A stretch of 64,000 nucleotides of DNA from JADKHC01 sp047600805 (GCA_047600805.1 JASGKG010000001.1:3162001-3226000), one strand, 5' to 3'. Counted from the first letter of the stretch, positions 7,776-16,967 are shown. Numbers and translations: made by a program. Notes: generated by a model not told the origin, from the letters alone.

Positions 7776-9911
7776 CTACGCCAGAAGCTCTCGCAGGTCT
7801 TCCGGCTTTTCCACCGGAGGCCTGCAAGTGTAGTGCTCACACAGATACGCGGTCGCACGGCCATTCATGGCCGTCATCGACGCCAGCCAAGGGGCGGCAC
7901 TGGAAAGCCAGCGCCAGCCCTCATCATCGGTCGCAGCAAAAACCGCGCGCCTTCCGCGCGAACGCCGAATCTCGCCGAGCAACTCCGCGAAGCCCAGCGC
8001 CTGCGGGCCGCCCGCCAGCACAATCTGCCCGGCGGGCTCCAAAAACGAATCCAGGGCGCAGAGCATCTGCGGAAGTGCTTGCGGCAACTCCGTCCAACGT
8101 TCCTGGAACGCATTGACCGTCGCCGCCGCACGCACCCTGAAGCCGGCCTCTTTTCCGGACACAGGTGCCAGTCTCAACAAATTCATCGCCGCCACAGAGC
8201 TAGGCGATGGTTCGGCACCGTCGTAATCTTCTTTCAACCGCAAGACGATACTCGGATCAGCTTCTACCGAACCAAAGTAACCGCCACCAGCGGAGTCCCA
8301 AAACAACGCGTCCATTCGTGCCTGCAACGCCAGCGCCCAACGCAGCCACCGCGTGTCGAAGGTCGTCTCATAAAGGTCGATCAACCCCTGCACCAAGAAC
8401 GCATAATCCTCCGGAAACCCGCCCACGGCACCCCGCCCTTCGCGATAGCTGCGGTAGAGCGTTCCCGAGGTCGGACTCCATAGTTCTCGCTTCACAAACT
8501 CAGCAGCCTGCACAGCCAGAGAAGCAAATTCGTCGTCACCGAGAATCTGCGCTGCACGCGCAAAGGCGGTGATCGCCAGCCCATTCCACGCCGTGATGAT
8601 TTTGTCGTCGCGGTGCGGACGCGGTCGTTGCCCACGGACCTCACGCAATTTCTTTAGGCCGCGCAACAGCCGTTCATTGGCTTCATCCATACCCAATCGG
8701 CATCGCTGTGCGGTTTCGACGATCGGTTGTGTCTGCCTCAAAAGATTCTTCCCCCGAAACTCACCCTGAGGATCCCGTTCGGACCCGACATTTCCTTCCG
8801 GTAAAACTCCAAAATGGGTGCACAACACGTCGGCGTCGCTCCCCAACGCGCTTCGGATTTCATCCATGCTCCACAAATAAAAAGCTCCTTCGGCATGCTC
8901 GTGCGCGCCATGCGCCACCGAGCTGTCCGCGTCTTCCGCCGAGTAAAAACCACCTTCGGGAGCGCGAAGATCGCGCGCCACATATTCCAATGTGTCACGC
9001 GCCACCCAAGCAAACACTTCACGGCCCGTAGCCTTGAACACGTCGAGGTAGTTCACGGCGACCTGCGCCTGATCGTAGAGCATTTTCTCAAAATGAGGAA
9101 CGAACCACTCATCATCGACAGAGTAGCGGTGAAAACCTCCGCCGATGTGATCTCTAATCCCTCCTTGCGCCATTTTCGAAAGCGTGTGTTCCACCATCTG
9201 CAGCGCCTCTCGCCCCTTCGGCGAATCCAAACCTTCTGCCGCAGAAAGACGCAGAAGGAGGTCGATATTGGAGGCGCGCGGGAACTTCGGCGCTCCTCCG
9301 AAACCGCCTTCCGCGCGATCGAACGCCTCGTGGAAATACTGAAACACACGGTCGAACGCCGCCGTAGCGGCCGGCAAGAGTTCGCCGCTTCCGGTTTCAC
9401 GTCCGTCGCGAAAATGGCTCTGTAACGCACCGATTACACGCTCCGCTTCCGCCAGCATCTGCTGCTTCTCCGTCGCCCAACCTTGGGCCAATGCTTTGAG
9501 AACGGTCGGAAAACCGTGCCGGTTCGGAAAATCGTGCGGTGGAAAATATGTACCGCCGTAGAATGGTTTCAGCTCCGGCGTGAGCCACACGCTCATCGGC
9601 CAGCCTCCTTGCCCCGTCATCGCCTGCACGTAGGCCATGTAAACACGATCGACGTCGGGCCTCTCCTCCCGATCCACTTTCACAGGTACAAAATATTGAT
9701 TGAGCAACGCGGCGATATCCGCGTTTTCAAAAGATTCGTGCGCCATGACATGACACCAGTGGCACGTCGAATAACCCACCGAGAGAAAAATCGGTTTCTG
9801 CTCCGCGCGCGCTTTCGCAAACGCGGCCTCACCCCAGGGATACCACTCGACCGGGTTATTCGCATGCTGCAAAAGGTAGGGCGACTTCTCGTTGGCGAGT
9901 TGGTTAGGCAT
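7776..9911 (-). CDS. DUF255 / YyaL-type thioredoxin-fold protein
   Basis: A 711-residue protein of the widespread DUF255 (YyaL, SPATA20-like) family. The N-terminus (NEKSPYLLQHANNPVEWYPW) is the family signature, followed by a thioredoxin-like domain with the redox motif CHWCH, then a long alpha/alpha-barrel region typical of six-hairpin glycosidase folds. The frame opens upstream at 9947, but the family start is MPNQLANEKS at 9911. The biochemical role is not firmly known. The full length agrees with the family. It is divergent from the radical SAM gene. Confidence 0.9.
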   Translation of the reverse strand: MPNQLANEKSPYLLQHANNPVEWYPWGEAAFAKARAEQKPIFLSVGYSTCHWCHVMAHESFENADIAALLNQYFVPVKVDREERPDVDRVYMAYVQAMTGQGGWPMSVWLTPELKPFYGGTYFPPHDFPNRHGFPTVLKALAQGWATEKQQMLAEAERVIGALQSHFRDGRETGSGELLPAATAAFDRVFQYFHEAFDRAEGGFGGAPKFPRASNIDLLLRLSAAEGLDSPKGREALQMVEHTLSKMAQGGIRDHIGGGFHRYSVDDEWFVPHFEKMLYDQAQVAVNYLDVFKATGREVFAWVARDTLEYVARDLRAPEGGFYSAEDADSSVAHGAHEHAEGAFYLWSMDEIRSALGSDADVLCTHFGVLPEGNVGSERDPQGEFRGKNLLRQTQPIVETAQRCRLGMDEANERLLRGLKKLREVRGQRPRPHRDDKIITAWNGLAITAFARAAQILGDDEFASLAVQAAEFVKRELWSPTSGTLYRSYREGRGAVGGFPEDYAFLVQGLIDLYETTFDTRWLRWALALQARMDALFWDSAGGGYFGSVEADPSIVLRLKEDYDGAEPSPSSVAAMNLLRLAPVSGKEAGFRVRAAATVNAFQERWTELPQALPQMLCALDSFLEPAGQIVLAGGPQALGFAELLGEIRRSRGRRAVFAATDDEGWRWLSSAAPWLASMTAMNGRATAYLCEHYTCRPPVEKPEDLRELLA

Positions 9912-10027
9912 GCCCTCAAGTCTTAGCACAGAAGCCGTTGAGCGCAAAATTCACCAGCAGTTCGTCGGTGGCGCGGAACTTTTCCACAGCGAGTTGCTTT
10001 CTTTTCTGTGCGTGCAAACGTGCGTGC

Positions 10028-11104
10028 ATGAAGCCCGCGCCAAGTGCCCCCGATTCGTCCCCGATCCGCGGGCGAGGCGCAGCCAGCAATCCGCCGAATC
10101 GCTTCGAGCGTTTGCACGTCGAATTCGATCCGAACGCCGAGATCGCTGAGGAAAACGTAAGCCCGCGCACGGAATTTTTCTTCGACAACACCCAGTCGAT
10201 CTTCGCCAAAAACGACAGCCCCGACGTTTCGTTCGGCCTCAGCCTGAATTCGTACCGCGGTTGCGAGCATGGTTGTGCGTATTGCTACGCCCGCGCCTAC
10301 CACGAGTTCCTCGGATGGTCGGGAGGGCTGGATTTCGAGAGCAAGATCCTCGTCAAACTGCGCGCGCCCGAACTTTTGCGTAAAGAACTTTCTTCGCCCA
10401 AATGGCAGCCGCAGTCGATCGCGATGAGCGGTGCGACGGATTGTTACCAGCCCGCCGAACGCAAATTCCAACTCACACGAAAATGCCTCGAGGTGCTGGC
10501 GGAGTTTCGAAATCCCATCGGCGTGATCACGAAAAACTTTCTAGTTACGCGCGATCGCGATCTACTCGCCGAGATGGCCAAGTGGAACGGCGTGGTCGTC
10601 AATCTCACGATCACCACGCTCGATGCAGACCTCGCCGCAAAACTCGAACCGCGCGCCGCCCGCCCCGAGCATCGGCTCAACGCGATTCGCATCCTGACCG
10701 AGGCTGGCATTCCCACAGGTGTGATGGTTGCGCCGATCATTCCCGGGCTGACCGATCACGAAATTCCGTCGATCTTGGACGCCGCCGCGCATGCAGGAGC
10801 CACGCACGCGGGGTACACCGTTCTAAGGCTGCCGCATTCTGTGAAGGACGTCTTTCTTGAGTGGCTGGCGCTTCATCAACCAAGCAAGGCGGAGCGCGTC
10901 CTCTCGCGAATCCGCGAACTTCGCGGAGGAGAGCTCAACGTGAGCGATTGGGGCGCGCGCATCAAAGGCGCCGGTATTTTCGCCGAGCAAATCCGCGCGC
11001 TCTTCGAAGTCTCGGCGCGCCGAGCCGGCATGAACAAGAAACCTACTGAGCTGGCCGTGGACCAGTTTCGACGCCCCGGCGGAGTACAACTGACTTTGTT
11101 TTGA
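10028..11104 (+). CDS. PA0069-type radical SAM protein
   Basis: A 358-residue protein related to the spore-photoproduct-lyase branch of radical SAM enzymes. The cluster motif CEHGCAYC (CxxxCxxC) follows the phrase SFGLSLNSYRGC, and the downstream region (GVITKNF, TITTLD, APIIPGLTD) is typical of the PA0069 family. The substrate is unknown in this family. The open frame begins at 9938, overlapping the DUF255 gene; I place the start at the ATG at 10028 because homologues begin near the residues preceding NRFER. It is followed after 56 bases by an SRAP peptidase gene. Confidence 0.88.
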   Translation: MKPAPSAPDSSPIRGRGAASNPPNRFERLHVEFDPNAEIAEENVSPRTEFFFDNTQSIFAKNDSPDVSFGLSLNSYRGCEHGCAYCYARAYHEFLGWSGGLDFESKILVKLRAPELLRKELSSPKWQPQSIAMSGATDCYQPAERKFQLTRKCLEVLAEFRNPIGVITKNFLVTRDRDLLAEMAKWNGVVVNLTITTLDADLAAKLEPRAARPEHRLNAIRILTEAGIPTGVMVAPIIPGLTDHEIPSILDAAAHAGATHAGYTVLRLPHSVKDVFLEWLALHQPSKAERVLSRIRELRGGELNVSDWGARIKGAGIFAEQIRALFEVSARRAGMNKKPTELAVDQFRRPGGVQLTLF

Positions 11105-11160
11105 CCCGGGAGAGATGTCTCAAATTAATCGTCCTCTTAGGATAAGTTTTTTTCGGCAAC

Positions 11161-11871
11161 ATGTGCACCCGCTACCAGCTTTCGAAGAAGGATCTCGCAA
11201 GGCTCGCCGGCAATTCACTCGCCGCAGCGGTCGCGAAATTTGAAGACCGCTACAACATTTCTCCAGGGACAAAGATTCCGGCCGTCCGCCGCACACGAGG
11301 AGCACCTGCTTCCGAACTAGCGCTTCTTCGCTGGGGGTTGGTTCCCGAGTGGGCCAGCAGCAACCGATCGGCCTCTCCTTTTGTGAACGCGCGGGCCGAA
11401 ACCATTTCAGCCAAACCCGCTTTCCGAAACGCGTTCGAGAAACGCCGTTGTCTGATACCGGTGAGCGGCTTTTTCGAGTGGCAAATCGAAGGCCGTAGGC
11501 GGCTGCCGTGGCATTTCCAACTGCGCGATCAGCAGCCTTTTTTCTTGGCCGGAATCTGGGAAACGACATTGGGCACAACCGAGGAGCCGCTGGAAACCTG
11601 TGCCGTTATCACCACCGAGCCGAACGACCTGATGCGTCCAATTCATTCACGGATGCCCGCGATTGTGCGCGCAGAATTTGCCGAAGCGTGGCTTCGCTCA
11701 ACCGCTGAAACCAACCACGAGATACAGTCTTGTTTGCGTCCTTTTTCAGCCGCGGAAATGACCGCGCAGCGCATTTCCCCGCGCGTCAATTCGGTGATGA
11801 ATGACGACCCAGCTTGTCTCCAGCCACCGGATACAACGACGGACGGAGAGCAACAGCTGTTTCCACTGTGA
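11161..11871 (+). CDS. SRAP / HMCES-type abasic-site protein (YedK family)
   Basis: A 236-residue SOS-response-associated peptidase family protein. The initiator Met is followed by Cys2 (MCTRYQL), the catalytic residue that cross-links covalently to abasic sites in single-stranded DNA after Met removal. Further family motifs are NARAET, CLIPVSGFFEW and HSRMP, which supply the active-site Asn, Glu and His. Its role is protection of abasic sites at replication forks. It converges on the ACT-domain gene with 20 bases between stops. Confidence 0.92.
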   Translation: MCTRYQLSKKDLARLAGNSLAAAVAKFEDRYNISPGTKIPAVRRTRGAPASELALLRWGLVPEWASSNRSASPFVNARAETISAKPAFRNAFEKRRCLIPVSGFFEWQIEGRRRLPWHFQLRDQQPFFLAGIWETTLGTTEEPLETCAVITTEPNDLMRPIHSRMPAIVRAEFAEAWLRSTAETNHEIQSCLRPFSAAEMTAQRISPRVNSVMNDDPACLQPPDTTTDGEQQLFPL

Positions 11872-11891
11872 GCCACCCCGGCTCGTCTCGC

Positions 11892-12341
11892 CTAACGCGA
11901 AATATCGCGTTGAGTAAGGACTTTGAAGCCGTGCGTGTTGAGCGCTTGAGCGGCGACGTCGGCGTCTTCCATGTTGAACGCCAGCGCGCACTTCCCGTCC
12001 GGGCGCTTGATGAAGCTGTAGACGTAATGAATGTTGATCTCCGCCTCGAAGAGCGCAGCGAGCACGTCTCTAAACTGCGACTCGCCTTCGATCTCCACGG
12101 CCAGAATCTCGCACTCGGTGTACGAATAATCGTTGTTCACGAAGAGCTCCCGGGCCTTGTCGGGATCGTCGACGATCAGCCGTATGATCGTGCTGTCGGT
12201 CGTGTCGAGAATAGTGCACGCCATCACATGCACGTTATGTTTTCGCAGCAGCGAGGTCAGATCGTACAGACGACCAACCCTATTTTCGGTGAACACTGAA
12301 AACTGCTTAACCGGATCGATGGCGTTCGAGGTGCGGGCCAT
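11892..12341 (-). CDS. ACT domain protein
   Basis: A 149-residue protein with two tandem ACT-like halves. The first (about residues 12-75) starts VKQFSVFTENRVGRLYDLTSLL and has the ligand-site pattern found in the small regulatory subunits of amino-acid enzymes. The second (about 80-145) starts EILAVEIEGE. It resembles stand-alone ACT proteins of Verrucomicrobiota and Bacteroidota that are thought to sense amino acids. No catalytic partner is adjacent. A hairpin lies just 12 bases upstream of its start. Confidence 0.8.
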   Translation of the reverse strand: MARTSNAIDPVKQFSVFTENRVGRLYDLTSLLRKHNVHVMACTILDTTDSTIIRLIVDDPDKARELFVNNDYSYTECEILAVEIEGESQFRDVLAALFEAEINIHYVYSFIKRPDGKCALAFNMEDADVAAQALNTHGFKVLTQRDISR

Positions 12342-12352
12342 GAATGAAAACG

Positions 12353-12380
12353 GAGTGTGGGCGCAACATGACCCACACTC
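12353..12380 (-). terminator. terminator after azoR
   Basis: A 9-bp perfect inverted repeat, GAGTGTGGG and CCCACACTC, separated by 10 bases, is followed on the minus strand by the T-rich run CGTTTTCATTC. It would end the azoR transcript. It ends 11 bases before the ACT gene start, so it could also act as an attenuator for that gene. Confidence 0.7.
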
Positions 12381-12445
12381 GCGACACGGTCAAACCTGTA
12401 TCCAGTCTGCATGACAACGCACTTCAGAAGCGGTTCTAACCGTGC

Positions 12446-13066
12446 TCAGGCCGCCGCAGCAAACTGGCGCAACGCGGAAGTCGCTTCCGTCAGCACCGCC
12501 TGACGCTGCGGAGAATCATCGTTCAAACTGTGCGCGTAAACGAATCGCAGATCAGTCATGCCGACGAAACCAAAAACAGCGCGCAGGTACGGCTCCAAGT
12601 GGTTGTAAGCGCCACCCGGCGTGCCCGGGCGAAAGTCGCTTCCGCTCGCGACGATCACGGTGACCTTCTTGCCCTTTATGAGCCCTTCGAAGCCACTGCC
12701 GTTGCGGGTAAATGTCCTTCCATAACGAACAATCTGATCAATCCAAGCCTTCAACGCGGCAGGAAGCGAAAGATTATAGATCGGCGTGGAAATCACGATT
12801 TCGTCCGCCGCGAAAACTTCGTCGATGTACTGATCGGAAACGGCAATGGCGGACTTCTCGTTGGGCGCCCGGTTTTCAGGCGGATTGTAGGCACCGGCCA
12901 CCCACGCTTCCGAAACAAACGGAGGCGGGTTAAGGACGAGATCGTGAGTGATCACCTTCGACCCCGGACGCGCAGCCTGCCAAGCGGCAGCGTAATCGGC
13001 ACCGAGGCGCCGACTGTGTGAACGAGTGACTCTGGGACTAGCTTCGATGTGGAGCAGTGTTTTCAT
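12446..13066 (-). CDS. azoR: FMN-dependent NADH azoreductase
   Basis: A 206-residue flavodoxin-fold enzyme. Residues 1-20 (MKTLLHIEASPRVTRSHSR) form the FMN phosphate-binding loop; further family signatures are PIYNLSLPAALKAWIDQI, the FTRNGSGFEGL loop and the KKVTVIVASG strand. It reduces azo dyes and quinones with NADH and is generally thought to protect against quinone and thiol stress. The frame is open upstream to 13111, but the family start is MKTLLHI at 13066. An Rrf2-family regulator lies just upstream, and the same palindrome occurs before both genes, so it is very likely controlled by that regulator. Confidence 0.9.
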   Translation of the reverse strand: MKTLLHIEASPRVTRSHSRRLGADYAAAWQAARPGSKVITHDLVLNPPPFVSEAWVAGAYNPPENRAPNEKSAIAVSDQYIDEVFAADEIVISTPIYNLSLPAALKAWIDQIVRYGRTFTRNGSGFEGLIKGKKVTVIVASGSDFRPGTPGGAYNHLEPYLRAVFGFVGMTDLRFVYAHSLNDDSPQRQAVLTEATSALRQFAAAA

Positions 13067-13104
13067 GGCAGTATCGGATTTTAGCATTGGATTTCTTGTT
13101 ATTG

Positions 13105-13121
13105 GTAACACTTATTGTTAC
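13105..13121. promoter_or_regulatory. Rrf2-type operator before azoR
   Basis: GTAACA-N5-TGTTAC is a perfect palindrome centred 47 bases upstream of the azoR start. An identical half-site pair with the same spacing lies immediately upstream of the Rrf2 regulator gene. The repetition of the motif at both promoters is strong internal evidence for an operator. Confidence 0.75.
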
Positions 13122-13138
13122 ATTTTTGGACAAAAAAA

Positions 13139-13573
13139 TTATTTCTTCGCAGTGCAAACCGTGGAGACCTCGCGGTGAATATCGGCGATGCTCACATTGG
13201 CGAGTTCGGCTTCCATTTGAGATTGGGCGCGGGAAAACGCTCGTTCGAGCGCGGCGGCAATTTTTCCACCCACGGGACATTTTTCATTGGGTTCAAAATT
13301 ACCCATTCCAAAATTCGGTGCCGGCTCAACAGCCCGATATACCTCTCTTAAAGTAATGTTTTGCGGCGTGCTCGCCAGGTAGAAACCGCCCCTCGCTCCT
13401 TTGTGGGCCGCCACCAGATGAGCGCGTTGAAGAAGAATCAAAAGCCGGCGAATGATCACAGGATGGGTGTTAACACTCGACGCGATTTCAGCCGACGAAA
13501 CAGGCTGTCCTTGCTTGAACGCAAGGTAAGCAAGAACGTGTACGCTGACGGCGAGTCTTGAGTTAGTGACCAT
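13139..13573 (-). CDS. Rrf2-family transcriptional regulator
   Basis: A 144-residue winged-helix repressor. Residues 1-80 contain the Rrf2 signature (MVTNSRLAVSVHVLAYLAF, then HPVIIRRLLILLQRAHLV and the wing GARGGFYL). Only one Cys lies in the usual sensor region (NEKCPVGG), plus one near the C-terminus, so it is unlikely to bind an Fe-S cluster in the IscR/NsrR manner. It resembles the YwnA-like branch, which may sense electrophiles by a single thiol. It sits directly upstream of azoR on the same strand and probably represses both itself and azoR. Confidence 0.88.
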   Translation of the reverse strand: MVTNSRLAVSVHVLAYLAFKQGQPVSSAEIASSVNTHPVIIRRLLILLQRAHLVAAHKGARGGFYLASTPQNITLREVYRAVEPAPNFGMGNFEPNEKCPVGGKIAAALERAFSRAQSQMEAELANVSIADIHREVSTVCTAKK

Positions 13574-13576
13574 TTA

Positions 13577-13593
13577 GTAACAAATACTGTTAC
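13577..13593. promoter_or_regulatory. Rrf2-type operator, autoregulatory
   Basis: GTAACA-N5-TGTTAC, a perfect palindrome whose edge is only 3 bases from the regulator's ATG. Bound protein would cover the ribosome-binding region and the likely transcription start, consistent with tight autorepression. It matches the site before azoR in both half-sites and spacing. Confidence 0.75.
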
Positions 13594-13691
13594 ATATGTG
13601 CATTCCTTTGTCAAGCGCGGACTGTCCACGAGCTTTATATCAGAGGTTGCAAAGCCGGTTTCAGAGGTAATTGTTAGCCTCTCAAAACATC

Positions 13692-15215
13692 ATGCTGCGA
13701 AAGCTGTTCGCCAAAATTCGTAAAACGATCGGTGCGGGTCAGGAACCCGCCAAACCCGCTAAGTCCAACCCGGCTCAGGCCCGCGGAAAAGGTGCTCCTC
13801 AGCCCGGACGCAGACCCCAGAAAGCACACGGTTCTAACGAACAGCGTGAACAACGTGGGCCCAAGCAAGGCGGACATCACGGTAAATCTCGCTCCGATCA
13901 GCCGCATCGCAGCCACGGCCACTCACAGCCTCGCCCACCCCGCGAGCAACCTGCGCACCAGCCGCGGCAAGTCCATGTTGCGCCGCGCCCGGTGAACGTA
14001 CCGAAGATGGACAACGCGTTTTCCAAGCTCGGCCTGGCCGATCCCATCGCTTACGCCGTCCAGGAAATGGGCTATGCCGAACCAACGCCCATTCAGCAAC
14101 AAGCCATCCCGATCGTTTTGACCGGCCGCGATGTGATCGGCTCTGCTCAGACCGGCACCGGCAAAACCGCCGCCTTCGCGCTTCCCATCCTCCAACGCTT
14201 GGGCGGACACGGAAGACTCCGGTGCCTCATTTTGGAACCGACGCGTGAACTCGCTTTGCAGGTCGAAGAAGCCTTCAAGAAATTTAGCAAGTACACCGAT
14301 CTGCGCGTCACGGTCGTGTATGGCGGTGTTGGATACGGAAAACAACGCGAAGACCTGCACCGCGGCGTCGACGTTCTCGCCGCCACGCCCGGACGTTTGC
14401 TCGACCATATGGAGCAAGGCGACGTGCGGCTCGATTCGATCGACATTTTGGTTCTGGACGAGGTCGATCGCATGTTGGACATGGGCTTCCTTCCCGACGT
14501 AAAGCGCATCGTCAACAAGTGCCCGCGCGAGCGGCAGACCTTGTTCTTCACGGCAACCCTCCCGCCAGAAATCGCTTCCCTCGCTGGCTGGGCATTGCGC
14601 GAACCCGCCCAAGTGAACATCGGTCAGCGCCGTTCACCGGCAGAAACGATTGCCCACGCGTTTTACCCCGTGGTCGATTCGCAAAAGTTCGAACTGCTAC
14701 AAACACTACTCGAGCGCACGGAGTACAAAAGCGTGTTGATTTTCACCCGCACAAAATTTGGCGCGGATCGCATCGCCCGAAAGCTCCAAAAAGACCACTC
14801 GGTCGGCGTGATCCATTCGGACCGCAGCCAGCGGGAGCGCGTTGACGCACTGGAAGGTTTCAAGAGCGGAAAATTTGAGGTACTCGTCGCGACCGACATC
14901 GCCGCGCGTGGCCTCGATATCGCAGGGGTTTCGCACGTCATTAACTACGACGTACCGGAAAATCCCGAAGACTACGTCCATCGCATCGGCCGCACAGGAC
15001 GCGCGCAACACAGTGGCGACGCGTTCACGTTAGTCACCGAAGACAACGTTCGCGACGCCCGTTCCATCGAGCGCTTCATTGGTGCAACGATCGAACGGAA
15101 AAAAGTCGAAGACTTCCCTTACATCTACTCGGCCCTGTTCGACGAAAAAGCGATCGCCGATTCAGCTGCTGCCTCGAAGCCCGTGAGCCGTTTGCACCGC
15201 GGCGGCCGTCGCTAG
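13692..15215 (+). CDS. DEAD-box ATP-dependent RNA helicase
   Basis: A 507-residue RNA helicase. An unusual N-terminal extension (about residues 10-105) is rich in Arg, Lys, Gln, Gly, His and Pro and is probably disordered and RNA-binding. The helicase core follows: Q motif, Walker A AQTGTGKT, PTREL, TPGR, the DEAD box as DEVD, TAT, and HRIGRTGRA. The open frame reaches back to a TTG at 13671; the ATG at 13692 (MLRKLFAKIRK) is preferred. It resembles RhlE-type helicases acting in ribosome assembly or mRNA turnover. It converges on the nif operon across a strong hairpin. Confidence 0.92.
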   Translation: MLRKLFAKIRKTIGAGQEPAKPAKSNPAQARGKGAPQPGRRPQKAHGSNEQREQRGPKQGGHHGKSRSDQPHRSHGHSQPRPPREQPAHQPRQVHVAPRPVNVPKMDNAFSKLGLADPIAYAVQEMGYAEPTPIQQQAIPIVLTGRDVIGSAQTGTGKTAAFALPILQRLGGHGRLRCLILEPTRELALQVEEAFKKFSKYTDLRVTVVYGGVGYGKQREDLHRGVDVLAATPGRLLDHMEQGDVRLDSIDILVLDEVDRMLDMGFLPDVKRIVNKCPRERQTLFFTATLPPEIASLAGWALREPAQVNIGQRRSPAETIAHAFYPVVDSQKFELLQTLLERTEYKSVLIFTRTKFGADRIARKLQKDHSVGVIHSDRSQRERVDALEGFKSGKFEVLVATDIAARGLDIAGVSHVINYDVPENPEDYVHRIGRTGRAQHSGDAFTLVTEDNVRDARSIERFIGATIERKKVEDFPYIYSALFDEKAIADSAAASKPVSRLHRGGRR

Positions 15216-15238
15216 GCGATTAAAGGTGGTTCGTAATC

Positions 15239-15283
15239 ACTGCCTCGCGTTTCTCCGCGGCCTCCATCGGTGCGCGAGGCAGT
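15239..15283. terminator. hairpin between helicase and nif operon ends
   Basis: An 11-bp perfect inverted repeat, ACTGCCTCGCG and CGCGAGGCAGT, separated by 23 bases, fills the gap between the converging helicase gene and the last gene of the nif operon. It most likely terminates transcription from both sides. Confidence 0.7.
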
Positions 15284-15286
15284 CGC

Positions 15287-15811
15287 TCAGTCACTCGAAA
15301 CCGCGACATTCACAGGCTGCCTCGCGGTGGAATTGGTTTTCATGCCTAAAACCACTCCGCCCAGAGCCAAGTGCGGTTTTTTCCACACCCACGCGCCGGT
15401 TGGATTGAGCACACCGCCGTCGAGCATGAGGTCTTCGCCATAGGCACAATCGACGTTGCCACGACGCACGGTCAGCGGGTTTTGCGAGACAATCGCCAGA
15501 GGCATAAATTGAAACATCATTTCGGTTTTCGCGTTCGAGATGCCTGAGACACTCTGCAACCACATGAGCGAACGCTCGGCATCCTCGGCTTGCTCAAACA
15601 CGATCGCACGGTCGTGAACGAGTCCCGCAGGGAACGCGATGGCATGAAGTTCGCCCACGCAGAGCTTCCACGGTTTCATGGCGCGATCTTTTTCAGACAG
15701 CACGAACTTGGCGATCAGTCCGTTGCGCCCGGAGAAAACGAGCGGCTGAGGGTCTTCTAGAACAACGAGGCCGTCGACCTCGGAGCGAATGGCATAGGAT
15801 TTAAAACTCAT
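15287..15811 (-). CDS. unknown protein at the end of the nif operon
   Basis: A 174-residue soluble protein that I cannot assign to a family. It has no signal peptide or membrane segment. Its beta-rich composition (KSYAIRSEVDGLVVLEDPQ, KPWKLCVGELHAIAFPA) and two Cys residues give no catalytic pattern. It starts 34 bases after the nifV stop on the same strand and lies before the operon terminator, so it should be co-transcribed with nitrogenase genes. That context suggests a role in nitrogen fixation, but this is inference only. Confidence 0.6.
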   Translation of the reverse strand: MSFKSYAIRSEVDGLVVLEDPQPLVFSGRNGLIAKFVLSEKDRAMKPWKLCVGELHAIAFPAGLVHDRAIVFEQAEDAERSLMWLQSVSGISNAKTEMMFQFMPLAIVSQNPLTVRRGNVDCAYGEDLMLDGGVLNPTGAWVWKKPHLALGGVVLGMKTNSTARQPVNVAVSSD

Positions 15812-15845
15812 GGTGATATAGAATGGTTTAAGACTCAGCGTTTAC

Positions 15846-16967
15846 TCATGCCGCGGTTTCTTCGATTAGGCCGCGCAGTTCGCCCGGACTAACGGGCTTG
15901 CCCCGATTACAAGCGAGTTCGCGCACACGCGCCGCAATGCGCCGCGCAGACTGAGGCGAAACCTCGATTCCCTGCGCGCCGAGCATAGTCGCCACGGCGG
16001 CGCCACCCGTGTGACTGCCAAGCACAAACTCCGGCCGCACACGTCCAACCATCTCCGGTAAATAGGCTTCGTACGCGCGTTCGTCGCGGAGCATTCCCGA
16101 GCAATGAATGCCCGACTCGTGCAGGAACGCCGACGCTCCCACCACCGGCTTCTGCGCTGGAATCGGCCAGGCGGCCGCCCGCGCCACGAGTTCGCTCAAA
16201 GCGGCCAATTTAGCACAATCGATCAGTTCGTCGAGGCCGTAGGCCACCCGCAACGCCACCACCACTTCCTCCAGCGCGACGTTTCCTGCGCGTTCTCCGA
16301 GGCCATTGACAGTGACGCTCACCGCGTGGGCGCCAGCGTCGTAGGCGGCGAGCGCATTCGCTGTCGCCAAGCCAAGGTCGTTGTGACCGTGAAATTCGAT
16401 TTCGATTTTTGGCGCTGCCTTCTGGATCGACACCAGCGCCGCAGCCAACTGACTCGGGGCCAAGCGGCCGACGGTGTCGGCGTAACGAATTCGTTTTGCA
16501 CCCGCTTCCCACGCCGCGAGCGCGAACTCCGCCAGGAACTCCGGATTGGCCCGCGAGGCGTCCTGAGCGCCCACGTAAACGCGCTGACATTTTCCGCATG
16601 CTTTTCCAACTAATTCGCGCATGCACTCGAGGATCTGCGCACCCTCTTGCCGCCAAACACTCTGGTGTAATTTCGACGACGCAAACGATAGATGCACCGC
16701 CGCTGCGCCCGTCTTTTCCGCTGCCGCCAAGTCTTCTTCCGTCCCGCGGCACCACGTCACCACACGTTCGCGACCGACAGCGGCCACAACCGCATCGACA
16801 TCTGCAATGGCGCGCGGCCCCATGGCCGGCACGCCTACTTCGAGCTCAGGCACACCCGTCTCCACCAGCGCCCGGGCAATCGCAATGCGATCCGCCCGGC
16901 TTATGACAACGCCGGCAGCCTGTTCACCATCGCGGAGAGTTGTATCGACGAGATGGAGACGGCGCAC
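15846..16967 (-). CDS. nifV: homocitrate synthase NifV
   Basis: A 373-residue DRE-TIM aldolase-type enzyme that condenses acetyl-CoA with 2-oxoglutarate to homocitrate, the organic ligand of FeMo-co. Signatures: HLVDTTLRDGEQ near the N-terminus, the FHGHNDLGLATAN metal-site motif, and GLGERAGN. The open frame extends upstream to a GTG at 17039, inside the ferredoxin gene. I prefer the GTG at 16967, which follows an AAAGAGG purine run and begins just before RRLHLVDTT, leaving a 10-base gap after the ferredoxin stop. It is part of the nif operon. Confidence 0.92.
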   Translation of the reverse strand: MRRLHLVDTTLRDGEQAAGVVISRADRIAIARALVETGVPELEVGVPAMGPRAIADVDAVVAAVGRERVVTWCRGTEEDLAAAEKTGAAAVHLSFASSKLHQSVWRQEGAQILECMRELVGKACGKCQRVYVGAQDASRANPEFLAEFALAAWEAGAKRIRYADTVGRLAPSQLAAALVSIQKAAPKIEIEFHGHNDLGLATANALAAYDAGAHAVSVTVNGLGERAGNVALEEVVVALRVAYGLDELIDCAKLAALSELVARAAAWPIPAQKPVVGASAFLHESGIHCSGMLRDERAYEAYLPEMVGRVRPEFVLGSHTGGAAVATMLGAQGIEVSPQSARRIAARVRELACNRGKPVSPGELRGLIEETAA

